Under the pieces are notes generated by a model. That model had not been told where the DNA came from, did not search any database, and saw nothing but the letters and a program-made list of their open reading frames with translations. From Candidatus Sulfotelmatobacter sp. (GTDB taxonomy: Bacteria > Acidobacteriota > Terriglobia > Terriglobales > Acidobacteriaceae), in assembly GCA_025462865.1 (NCBI GenBank), contig JAOAPI010000188.1, positions 1 through 60,161 of the forward strand: a stretch of DNA of 60,161 nucleotides, given 5' to 3'. The translations under genes were made by a program, and so were the position numbers. Of this stretch, positions 15,562 through 23,218 are shown one piece after another. The stretch's first letter is position 1. Every line of letters starts with the position of its first letter.

Positions 15562-18500
15562 CTAGAAGCTCAACTTCAGAGCTAGCTGAATCGAGCGAGC
15601 AGCGCCGATCTGATAAAGCGGGCTTAAGCCGCCACTTCCGGCACCACTCCCGAGCGACGACGCAAGCGTCTGTGTGGATAATCCAAACTGCGGGTTACTG
15701 AGAGTATCGGTCGGAGGGCCGAAATTGGGGTGATTGAAAATGTTGAAAAATTCCGCTCGACACTGGAGACTCAATTTTTCTCGCAGAAGAATCTGTCGCC
15801 GAATGGTGAAGTCGTCTTGCCAAGCGCCGAATCCACGCAATGTATTCCGTCGCTGATCACCTTGTTGTCCGGGCGCCGGTATGGCAAATGCAGCCGGGTT
15901 AAAACCCCGTCCTCCGGGGCATCCTTGATTGGCATTGAGGACGCCGAGTGTGTGAAAAACTGCAGCGCACTGCGCACCCTGCAGGTAAACGGGCTGGCCG
16001 GGCACCAGGTCAGGGCGCACGTCGTAAGCGGCCCCATTGAAAATGGTGCTCGTCGCCAGCAGATCGACGGGAAGGCTTGATCGGACGGTTACAAAATTAT
16101 CTAGCGACCAACTTCCAAAGATCGGGCGAAGGAAACCTGTCTTTGACGGAGATGGCAGATCGTAGCTGACGGCGGCGGTCAAGGTATGGCGCACATCGAA
16201 ATCCGAATCGCCGCGGTCAATGCTGGGGTTTCCAATCAAGGACGGCGTGGTCGAGACCAGAGAATCATTGGAGGAGATATCGATCGAATGCGCCCAGGTA
16301 TACGAAGCCAGGGCTTGTATGCCTCGCGAAAGCCGGCGCTGATATTTCGCTTGCAGCGCATGATAATCGGAGGTTGCCGTGTTCCGGGTAGCGATGACAC
16401 CGGCAAAGTTCGGGTTTGGGATAAAGCTATCGCCTCGCAGCAGCTTGCGTCCAACGGCACCGACGTAGGTCACCGAAATACTCTGGCTTCCTCCCATCGA
16501 CTGCTCCAGGCCAACGTTCCACTGATAGGTACGTGGAAGCGCAAGATGCGGAGAAGCTACCCACAGCAAGCCTGTCGCGGGAAGGCTCTGATTGATTACC
16601 GGTGGAGCTGCCTGTTGGGCGGTTAGTGGCAACGGTACTGAGAAAAACGTTTGTGAACCGGTAAACGGGAAGTCGAACGCGAAATTTCCGAGCGACCCAG
16701 AAGTAAAGTCATAAAATATGCCAGCGCCCCCACGAAGAACGGATTCCCAGCCTTGCTTGTCGCGCAGCTGATAAGCGACGCCGATCCTGGGCGCAACGTT
16801 CCCATAGGTCGTCTGGTAGAGCGGCGTCCCCCGCGGAGCCAGTCCCATGTTCGCTGGATCGTCAAAGTTGGTAACAGTGAAGGGCTGACTGTCGCGCCCC
16901 TTTCCACCCAAGGCAGGATCAATATCCCAGCGGAGACCGTAAGTTAACGTAAACCGAGAATTCATCCTCCATACGTCCTGCGCATACAAGGAAAAATTGC
17001 GCGACAACAGGGTGACATCGCGTTGGTATGCGGTTATGGTGGCTGCGAGTGCGTCGCCTGACATGGCAAACCCAGCTCCGCCCGATACCCCTAAAAAGAA
17101 CAGCGATTGTTGATACGCAGGATTGCCCGCAATCGGCGAAAGCCAGCGGTAGTCAACGCCGAACTTCATCAGATGGTTGTGGGCAGCGACCGACAGGTTG
17201 TCTATGGCATTCAGTTGACGTTGTTCATTATTGGCGGTCTTTCCCTCCAGAAGTGCGCCCACGCCGGACGTGCTGGTGCCGGCTCCCAGTATGAGAAATC
17301 CCAGATTGCTGTTTGCCGCAGACAGACCTGGCGGGAACAACAGGCCCTGCGGCAGTGGCGTGGCGTTCCCGAAATCGTCAAGATGCGAGAATCCGCTTCC
17401 TCTCGCATTGCTGTAGTTCGCCCGGAGTTCATTGCTGATGTTCGAAGCGAGGCTGGCATCAAGCCCTAGTGTCAAGGTGTGTAGCGTGGACGAATTCCTG
17501 GTCACGCTGCTGAGAGAAGTGGTCTGTCGGCTATCGACGCTCGAAGGAGCGTAGTTGTATCGCCCGAATAGGGACAAGCTTTGGCTGATCTTGTGATCCA
17601 CGCGGATGCCGTAGGCATCGAGTGTTGATTGATTTGAATAACTACTGCTGAATGCCGCCAGACCTCCGGAGACGTTGGCCCCATTGGGAACTGGAAATGC
17701 GTTCAAATAAGGCTGTACTCCGGCTGGAGCCTGCTGACGCGAGGCCACATCAGGAACGAGAATCTCACCAGTTCGGGGCTGGAGTAGCCGGAGGCCTTCA
17801 TAAGAGAAAAAGAAAAATGTCTTGTCCTTGATGATGGGTCCGCCCAGTACGCCGCCGAAATCGTTCTGTCGGTCTTGTGCTTTCGGAAGGGCGGGAACCT
17901 GGGCATCGTTGAACCAATCGCTCGCGTCCAAGGCGTCGTTGCGAAAATAATCAAAAACGGTTCCATGAAATGCGTCGGTACCCGAACGGGTGGCAATCGA
18001 TATCTGGCCGCCCGGAGAACGTCCGAACTCAGGAGCAAAGGACGACGTCTGCACGCGAAATTCCTGCATCGCATCCACTGAAACCAGACTATTGGTTCCA
18101 CCCTGCACACTGAATCCCGGCAAAGACCCTCCAGCCGATTGCACCAGCTGGCTACCCGACGCTATTCCAACATTGGCGCTGGCACCGTCGACGGTGAAAT
18201 AGTTCGCGTCCGCACGCTGCCCATTGACGCTGAATTGCCCTTGGCTCGCGTACGTGGTGGGTGTGAGAGTCACACCAGGAGTCAACGTGATGAGCGTCTG
18301 GAAACTTCGGCCATTCAGAGGCATGTTCTCGACGAACCGGCGATCCACAACGGTGCTTACGCTGCCATCCTGTGTGTTGACCAGAGGCGCACCTCCGACA
18401 ACCGTCACAGTCTCGGCAAGCGCGCCCACCGGCAGCGTGAAGTTGATCGCAAGAGCGTCCTGAACGTTTAGTACGATGTCAGGTTTGATCAGGGTCTTGA

Positions 18501-18756
18501 ACCCAGGCTTCGAAATTTGAAGGCGATAAGATCCAGGGGGAAGGCTGGCGATCGCATATATCCCATTGCCATTCGTGGTGCCGGGATATTTGATCCCGGT
18601 TTGATCGTTGGCGACCAGAATCTCAGCGCCAACGATGGCACTACCGGAGGGATCAAGCACAAGGCCGCTAATCGTCCCATTGGCTGATTGCGCGAATGCA
18701 GCTGCTGCAAGAAGTACGATTGAAAACAATGATTGGAGGGGGAAGCGCAATCTCAC
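15562..18756 (-). CDS. TonB-dependent outer-membrane receptor, Oar-like, with carboxypeptidase-regulatory domain
   Basis: This 1064-aa protein begins with a signal peptide (SLFSIVLLAAAAFAQ). A CarboxypepD_reg-like domain follows at about residues 25-110 (NGTISGLVLDPSGSAIVGAE), then a plug domain with TVVDRRFVENMPLNGRSFQT. A large beta-barrel ends in LQLALKLSF, the terminal Phe being the usual outer-membrane assembly signal. This layout is the dominant receptor type in Acidobacteriota. Such receptors import ligands too large for porins, using TonB energy. It lies between the isopeptidase and the anti-sigma gene, all on the minus strand, mirroring proteobacterial lasso loci where a receptor precedes the isopeptidase. 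The proposed ligand is therefore the lasso peptide itself. No N-terminal signalling domain of the FecA type is apparent; the carboxypeptidase-regulatory domain occupies that place. The receptor call is firm; the ligand is inferred. Confidence 0.88.
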   Translation of the reverse strand: MRLRFPLQSLFSIVLLAAAAFAQSANGTISGLVLDPSGSAIVGAEILVANDQTGIKYPGTTNGNGIYAIASLPPGSYRLQISKPGFKTLIKPDIVLNVQDALAINFTLPVGALAETVTVVGGAPLVNTQDGSVSTVVDRRFVENMPLNGRSFQTLITLTPGVTLTPTTYASQGQFSVNGQRADANYFTVDGASANVGIASGSQLVQSAGGSLPGFSVQGGTNSLVSVDAMQEFRVQTSSFAPEFGRSPGGQISIATRSGTDAFHGTVFDYFRNDALDASDWFNDAQVPALPKAQDRQNDFGGVLGGPIIKDKTFFFFSYEGLRLLQPRTGEILVPDVASRQQAPAGVQPYLNAFPVPNGANVSGGLAAFSSSYSNQSTLDAYGIRVDHKISQSLSLFGRYNYAPSSVDSRQTTSLSSVTRNSSTLHTLTLGLDASLASNISNELRANYSNARGSGFSHLDDFGNATPLPQGLLFPPGLSAANSNLGFLILGAGTSTSGVGALLEGKTANNEQRQLNAIDNLSVAAHNHLMKFGVDYRWLSPIAGNPAYQQSLFFLGVSGGAGFAMSGDALAATITAYQRDVTLLSRNFSLYAQDVWRMNSRFTLTYGLRWDIDPALGGKGRDSQPFTVTNFDDPANMGLAPRGTPLYQTTYGNVAPRIGVAYQLRDKQGWESVLRGGAGIFYDFTSGSLGNFAFDFPFTGSQTFFSVPLPLTAQQAAPPVINQSLPATGLLWVASPHLALPRTYQWNVGLEQSMGGSQSISVTYVGAVGRKLLRGDSFIPNPNFAGVIATRNTATSDYHALQAKYQRRLSRGIQALASYTWAHSIDISSNDSLVSTTPSLIGNPSIDRGDSDFDVRHTLTAAVSYDLPSPSKTGFLRPIFGSWSLDNFVTVRSSLPVDLLATSTIFNGAAYDVRPDLVPGQPVYLQGAQCAAVFHTLGVLNANQGCPGGRGFNPAAFAIPAPGQQGDQRRNTLRGFGAWQDDFTIRRQILLREKLSLQCRAEFFNIFNHPNFGPPTDTLSNPQFGLSTQTLASSLGSGAGSGGLSPLYQIGAARSIQLALKLSF

Positions 18757-18881
18757 GAGGGCTGCTCCTATGTGGACGCATTCATTACTGATTCATCCGG
18801 TCTACGGATGCCCCGTCATAGTTTGTATCAATATTTTTTAGAAATTCAGTGGGAGAATCCAGTGGTCGGTTTTCCGAACAC

Positions 18882-20210
18882 TTATGGATGGTTGGGGTCC
18901 ATGTGCAGGTAGGCAAATAACAGAGGTTTGTTGCTTGGCTTGTTGCTCCCCCCGTTCGGCTCGACCGTAACGAAGACGGCATCAATCTGCGCCAGAGTCT
19001 TCGGATCATCAAATCTCAACACCCAGCGCTTCTTGGATGAATTATCAACATAGAATAAACCTAGATTGAGCGCGTCTTTCCTGTCTGTTCCATGCGTGCC
19101 CCAAGCCTGGAAAGTGCTGGCATTCTTTACGCCTTTTTGCTCGTCGAGATCATAGGCGTAAAAAATTAACGACTTTCCTTTGGTATAAAACACACGTCCA
19201 TAGGGCTTTTTCGTCTTCCCATTTCGTTCAACATCATAGACCTCGGCGACGTAGAGGTCGCGGGCACCCATCAGCTCTCGGATATCCCGGTCGTGAGCGA
19301 GAAGCTCTTCCTGTTGATCGATCGAGGCTTCGCGATCGCGCAACAAGCGGGTGAGATCAGTGACTTTGGCTTCGAGGCCAGCGACCAGCTGTTTGTCCTC
19401 CGATGATTGGCGTGCGAGCGAATCTAGCTTGTCTTGCAGTCCTTGGGCCTTGGCCTGGGCTGCCTCCAACTGTTGGGTGACCTCAGACCGCTGCGGAAGG
19501 GGATCCTGCCTGCCTGCCTGCCTGCTCTCGATGGCGATCTGCGATTGAGTCTGGGCAAGCTTCGCTCGCTTCAAATCGCTTGATTGCCGCTCAAGCTGAC
19601 CACGCAGATCCGCCATCATCGCGTCTCTACGCCCCATTTCGGAGCGCAGCAACTCGCGTTCGTGCCCAACATCACTGAGCTGTTGTTGGAGCGCAGCGAT
19701 CTGATCTCCCTGGTCGCGCGTTGGGATCGCACGCGCGGAATGTGCGCCGTGTTGCGTACCAACCCGATAGGCAGAAATGCCCAAGGCAATGCACAAAAGC
19801 ACGCCAGCGGCACACAACATCCACACATTGCGCCAGGTTGTCTGACCGACGGAGGATGGAACTCCGCGAATGGCTTTGGGTGCAGAGTCCCGCCAGGTAT
19901 GTCCTCGATCCGTATCAAATTGTTCCTCCATCGTTAGTCGTTCGAACAAAGCAGCTTCCGCTTGCTCTTGCGACCACGACGGATCGGATTGCAAACCTTC
20001 ACGCTCCGACACCAGGGAAGGAATGGTCTCGCTGAGGACGGCCTCGTACTCCCTCATAACTTGCCGGCAGGAGGGACAAATAACAAGATGCTTCTGTAGC
20101 CGCCTCTGTTCTTCCCCGGTCAGCTGGCCGGAGGTCGAAATGGCACAGAGCTCAAGGAACTCGTCATGGGGTGATCGCGACAAAGCTCCAGCTCCTGGTC
20201 TGAGAGTCAC
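18882..20210 (-). CDS. Membrane anti-sigma factor with zf-HC2 domain, coiled coil and RskA-like outer domain
   Basis: The 442-aa protein has an N-terminal zinc-binding anti-sigma domain, with Cys22, His41, Cys45 and Cys48 in HLVICPSCRQVM. One membrane helix lies at about 129-148 (MLCAAGVLLCIALGISAYRV). A long predicted coiled coil spans about 160-310 (repeated LQQQLSDVGHERELLRSEM-like heptads). The C-terminal outer domain contains STFQAWGTHG, LGLFYVD and VFVTVEPNGGS, resembling the C-terminal domain of RskA-type anti-sigma-K proteins. It would hold the partner sigma factor in the cytoplasm until a periplasmic signal, perhaps the loaded receptor, releases it. Its start overlaps the sigma stop by four bases, so the pair is translationally coupled. 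It is much longer than the common 200-250 residues because of the coiled coil, which could span the periplasm. Confidence 0.8.
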   Translation of the reverse strand: MTLRPGAGALSRSPHDEFLELCAISTSGQLTGEEQRRLQKHLVICPSCRQVMREYEAVLSETIPSLVSEREGLQSDPSWSQEQAEAALFERLTMEEQFDTDRGHTWRDSAPKAIRGVPSSVGQTTWRNVWMLCAAGVLLCIALGISAYRVGTQHGAHSARAIPTRDQGDQIAALQQQLSDVGHERELLRSEMGRRDAMMADLRGQLERQSSDLKRAKLAQTQSQIAIESRQAGRQDPLPQRSEVTQQLEAAQAKAQGLQDKLDSLARQSSEDKQLVAGLEAKVTDLTRLLRDREASIDQQEELLAHDRDIRELMGARDLYVAEVYDVERNGKTKKPYGRVFYTKGKSLIFYAYDLDEQKGVKNASTFQAWGTHGTDRKDALNLGLFYVDNSSKKRWVLRFDDPKTLAQIDAVFVTVEPNGGSNKPSNKPLLFAYLHMDPNHP

Positions 20211-20896
20211 TTTTTACCATACCTGTTGTGCCCAGGCAATCCGGCTGTAAACATCTGCTTTCTCAATTTTTCCAGGCCGCGATAATAATGATTGCGAACG
20301 TTTCCCAAAGATTGATTCAGCTTCGTGGCAATCTCAGCGAATGTGAAGCCTTCGACAAAATGGAGGCTCAAAGTATTGCGCTGATCTTCGGTGAGAGCCT
20401 CGAGAAACCCGGTAGTGGTCGTCTTTCCGACCAGCGAACTAGCCGCATTGGATTTTTCTGCGCTCTCCACACAGTGGTCAAGCAGTTCCGTTGCCTCATC
20501 CAGATCTACACGTGTATAGAAGTGGCGGGAATGGAGGTAGCGGCGACGGTCGAGAGCGCGATGATAGGTCATCTGTACAATCCAGGACCGCGCAGCACAC
20601 TTGGTGCCATCGAACCGTGCAGCCTTGCGGTGAATGAACAGAAACAGGTCCTGCAACAAATCATCGGCTTCAGATTGATCTTGGAGAATCCGGAGTGCTA
20701 TTCCGCGCACGAGCCGCGCGTAGCGGCGAAACAAAATGGAAAGGGCATCTCGGTCGCCCTGGCAAAGACGTGCCATCAGCTCTTCATCGGTGACCTCCCG
20801 GATATTGGGAGTCTCGGGCTGACCGTTCGCTGCGGTAGAAAGACCCGAAAGCCGTACAGTTAAAGAAGCATTCATCTGGTTTGTCGGCCCGAGCAT
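20207..20896 (-). CDS. ECF-type RNA polymerase sigma factor
   Basis: This protein of 229 aa (or 222 aa from the ATG at 20875) has sigma region 2 with RLVRGIALRILQDQSEADDL, LLQDLFLFIHRKAARFDG and the DNA-binding helix SWIVQMTYHRALDRRR. Region 4 has LTEDQRNTLSLHFVEGFTFA followed by EIATKLNQSLGNVRNHYYRG. Regions 1 and 3 are absent, as in extracytoplasmic-function sigma factors. It heads the minus-strand operon sigma, anti-sigma, receptor, isopeptidase, so it probably drives that operon and perhaps the lasso biosynthetic genes. No ribosome binding site separates the two possible starts. The call is firm; target promoters are unknown. Confidence 0.88.
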   Translation of the reverse strand: MLGPTNQMNASLTVRLSGLSTAANGQPETPNIREVTDEELMARLCQGDRDALSILFRRYARLVRGIALRILQDQSEADDLLQDLFLFIHRKAARFDGTKCAARSWIVQMTYHRALDRRRYLHSRHFYTRVDLDEATELLDHCVESAEKSNAASSLVGKTTTTGFLEALTEDQRNTLSLHFVEGFTFAEIATKLNQSLGNVRNHYYRGLEKLRKQMFTAGLPGHNRYGKK

Positions 20897-21003
20897 CCAA
20901 ATCGAGCACCACTTTTCAGCTTTCGGCTCTGTCGATATCTTCTGTCGTCAGCTCAGCCGTGGCTGGGGCCGGGGGTACCGACACATCCAACGGTACACAT
21001 CTC

Positions 21004-21031
21004 ATTACGACCCGTAATCTCATTCGGTGGT
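21004..21031. repeat. First copy of a 22-bp element with an inverted repeat, upstream of the first XRE gene
   Basis: The 22-bp element occupies 21010-21031 and contains CCGTAATCTCATTCGGTGG. It overlaps a perfect inverted repeat, ATTACG (21004-21009), three bases, then CGTAAT (21013-21018). The GTG start of the first small XRE gene lies 36 bases downstream. An identical element precedes the second XRE gene. It is a likely operator for autoregulation, since XRE proteins bind such short dyads as dimers. Confidence 0.7.
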
Positions 21032-21066
21032 GAGAAACCTCAGTATGAGCGACATTCGGCCCACAG

Positions 21067-21327
21067 GTGCAATACTTGTCGGCCCTACGCGAGAAATTCG
21101 GCAATCGCCTTAAGATGATCCGGTTGGCTAGGAAAATGAGCCAAGAGCAGTTCGCGGAACTGCTCCAGATCTCTGTCGATTTTCTTAGCCTGATTGAACG
21201 CGGGATCAACGCTCCATCCTTTGAAAACCTAGAAGTTTTCTCAGCCCAGCTCGGCATCCCTGTTAATGAGCTTTTCGTGTTCGAGATCAATACGTATGTC
21301 TCAGTAACTAATTCTGTGAACCCGTAA
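21067..21327 (+). CDS. Small XRE-family HTH regulator, first of a tandem pair
   Basis: The 86-aa protein is almost entirely one HTH_3 domain: LKMIRLARKMSQEQFAELLQ followed by ISVDFLSLIERGINAPSFEN and LGIPVNELFVF. The SxEQFA and ERGxNxPSFExLE pattern is the XRE signature. The start is GTG at 21067 or TTG at 21076; neither has a good ribosome binding site. The second XRE gene begins 61 bases after it and is a clear paralogue. Its C-terminal tail overlaps the second copy of the 22-bp element. It may control itself and the downstream GTPase operon. Confidence 0.75.
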   Translation: MQYLSALREKFGNRLKMIRLARKMSQEQFAELLQISVDFLSLIERGINAPSFENLEVFSAQLGIPVNELFVFEINTYVSVTNSVNP

Positions 21328-21359
21328 TCTCATTCGGTGGTACCCGGAATCACATTACG
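21320..21359. repeat. Second copy of the 22-bp element, upstream of the second XRE gene
   Basis: The element recurs exactly at 21320-21341, 310 bases after the first copy. Its CGTAAT (21323-21328) faces a downstream ATTACG (21354-21359), so the half-sites are the same but the spacing is longer. CCCGGAATCACATTACG just after it looks like a degenerate further half-site. The TTG start of the second XRE gene is 48 bases downstream. The copy overlaps the end of the first XRE gene. Confidence 0.7.
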
Positions 21360-21388
21360 CCACACTTTCGGCAGGTTGCAAGCTGATT

Positions 21389-21640
21389 TTGAACAGCCTC
21401 CGAAAGCAATTCGGCGTTAGACTCCTTCAGATCCGGCATGATTTGGGGAAGAGCCAAGAGGACTTTGCCGAGATGATAGGGATGTCTGTGGATTTTCTTA
21501 GCTTGATTGAGCGGGGGAGGAATGCTCCCTCTTTTGAAAAGCTCGAGTGCATGGCTGTTGCGCTCAAGGTCCCGATCGCTTATTTATTCACTTTCGATAG
21601 AAAGCCTTCCCGAACTCGTAATAAGCAACCCAAGCGTTAG
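21389..21640 (+). CDS. Small XRE-family HTH regulator, second of a tandem pair
   Basis: This 83-aa protein parallels its upstream neighbour residue by residue: LLQIRHDLGKSQEDFAEMIG, then MSVDFLSLIERGRNAPSFEK and LKVPIAYLFTF. The VDFLSLIERG block is identical in the two. The tail is basic (KPSRTRNKQPKR). The start is a TTG, consistent with low expression of a regulator. The gene and its upstream element appear to be a duplication unit of about 310 bases. After duplication the two proteins may have diverged in recognition or may form heterodimers. Confidence 0.75.
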   Translation: MNSLRKQFGVRLLQIRHDLGKSQEDFAEMIGMSVDFLSLIERGRNAPSFEKLECMAVALKVPIAYLFTFDRKPSRTRNKQPKR

Positions 21641-21769
21641 CAGTTGGCTAGTGCCGACGTACACATTTTTTGGTGGTCTCGTGGAAACTAGGACCATTTT
21701 TTCGAAAGCTGAGCGATTCTTGATTCCATCGAATGAGAAAATTCTCGGCCTGTCTTGCCGAAGACTTCC

Positions 21770-22180
21770 GGTTGACGCAACTTCCACCTTCGCGACGGCA
21801 CCATCCTGCAAGGCGACAGCACGTGTGAGTACACATCCAGTGGAAACGCCTGCGTCCGTGTGTCCCAGTTGCGCTGACCAAAAGGTTCAGCGAGACGCAA
21901 ACCGGCTTTTTAAGATCAGCTTGAAATGCTTGTAGACCAGGCTATCAGCGCAGTCCATTGTCCTTCATTCTTCTGGAGAGTTCGACGAAGACTGAACCCT
22001 CGGTGCGACAGCCGCACACTGTCCGCACAGGCACTGTCGCAAGATGGCAGGAAAACTGAGATTTCTTGCTCGCCGACAGTCAGTCGGTCAAATTCCAGCG
22101 CGCACTTTCCAGCCTCCTGAGAATGCGACGGCTGTCGAGACCGTCGGGAGTATCGGTAATCTTATCGATGTTCCTACGCT
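21770..22180 (-). pseudogene. Decayed tyrosine integrase (C-terminal half, several frameshifts and stops)
   Basis: No intact frame exists between 21641 and 22265. Read on the minus strand in shifting frames, the stretch gives successive pieces of a tyrosine recombinase. They are LDSRRILRRLESARWNLTD followed by KKSQ, then RRMKDNGL, then HFK-like and LKK-like residues. QLGHTDAGVS, LDVYSHVL and QDGAVAKVE complete the series. This order is that of a phage/ICE integrase catalytic domain, where LGH-x-x-x-x-T-x-x-x-Y-S-H-V carries the late catalytic His and the nucleophilic Tyr. At least two frameshifts and two stops separate the pieces, and the region with the HxxR motif is missing. It is a relic of the recombinase that probably brought in part of this island. 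The remaining sequence of the 21641-22265 stretch shows nothing else. Confidence 0.75.
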
Positions 22181-22265
22181 CAGAACATGATCCGCCCAGT
22201 TCACTTGCGTTCAGAATCGTCTACATGCAAACTAAGGGCTCATTGCGGGTTGCTGGAATGAACCG

Positions 22266-23201
22266 ATGGACCTTTCAGTAAAGCTAAACAATAAACACCA
22301 AACGGCGAAAGCCGTGTTTGCTAGAAAAGAGGATCTCGCCTTTATCCATGATTGGCGGAAAACTCTGGGAGATGACGCCAACCCACGGCGAAACGACGCT
22401 GTCGACTTTGCCGAAGTTGCTGTACATCGTTTCGAGGCGCATTCCGCAATCGAACCGTATGCCAGGGCAATTGAGGACATTGGGGACCATATTCAAAACA
22501 ATCCACAATGTGAGGTTGCGTGCCTGGTGCTTTTGAAATGCGATTGGTTTCCAGAATCCAAAGTGATCGGGGTCTGCCATTTTCGGCGTACATGGAAAAA
22601 CCGAATTGTGTTGGATTACTTAGCAACTCACCCATTCAGTGTGCGGCCACCATCGGAAGACTATGAGTACATCGTTCGCGGCGTAGGTGCGGCTCTGCTG
22701 TATTTTCTGAGTTCAATTGCAAAACGTTTTGGATGCGATGCGATTTGGGGAGAGGCAACGCAGATTTCATGCGATTTCTATAAGAACGTCCTGTACTTGG
22801 AAAGTGTGGAGGATTTGATCTACGCCCCTCGGGGGAACTTTTTGAAGTTCATGGATAAAATGGATCAGCGGGAAACGGGGACCGCTACACCTACTGCACG
22901 TGAGGAAATATACCAGGCGGAGGAGGAAAACCCTCCGTTTGTCGGGAGTAAGACTGCCGTGTCTAACCCGGTGCGGAGACTGGCGTATCGATTCATGCAA
23001 TTGCCATCGCGCATACAACGCGAGATTGCAGAAGCGTTGAATCTTGTCCGCGGCGACGATGCGAGTAAACCGACTGACGAACAGTTCGCCGCTTATTTTG
23101 GCCGTGCGGCTCAAGAGGGGAAGCTGTCCGATCTCTGGCGCCGAGTAGAGCAACAATATGGAGATGGGGAACCCGACAAAAATCCGTTCTTAAAGCGGTA
23201 G
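22266..23201 (+). CDS. GNAT-like protein with a helical adaptor-like tail, first gene of the GTPase operon
   Basis: The 311-aa product has two parts. The first 200 residues resemble a GNAT acyltransferase fold: strands around CLVLLKCDWFPESKVIGVCH and RIVLDYLATHPF, then GVGAALLYFLSSIAKRFGCD, like the helix before the acetyl-CoA site, and ATQISCDFYKNVLYLE. The C-terminal part (about 240-305) is a compact helical segment (FMQLPSRIQREIAEALNLV, then AAQEGKLSDLWRRVEQQYGD). It resembles the small adaptor or effector-associated domains that link components of predicted NTPase conflict systems. Four genes follow in the same direction with short gaps or overlaps. It may be an effector or regulator recruited by its tail. 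The acyl-CoA-binding loop is not clear, so catalysis is uncertain. Confidence 0.55.
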   Translation: MDLSVKLNNKHQTAKAVFARKEDLAFIHDWRKTLGDDANPRRNDAVDFAEVAVHRFEAHSAIEPYARAIEDIGDHIQNNPQCEVACLVLLKCDWFPESKVIGVCHFRRTWKNRIVLDYLATHPFSVRPPSEDYEYIVRGVGAALLYFLSSIAKRFGCDAIWGEATQISCDFYKNVLYLESVEDLIYAPRGNFLKFMDKMDQRETGTATPTAREEIYQAEEENPPFVGSKTAVSNPVRRLAYRFMQLPSRIQREIAEALNLVRGDDASKPTDEQFAAYFGRAAQEGKLSDLWRRVEQQYGDGEPDKNPFLKR

Positions 23202-23218
23202 AGCGAAGAGGAACAGCC

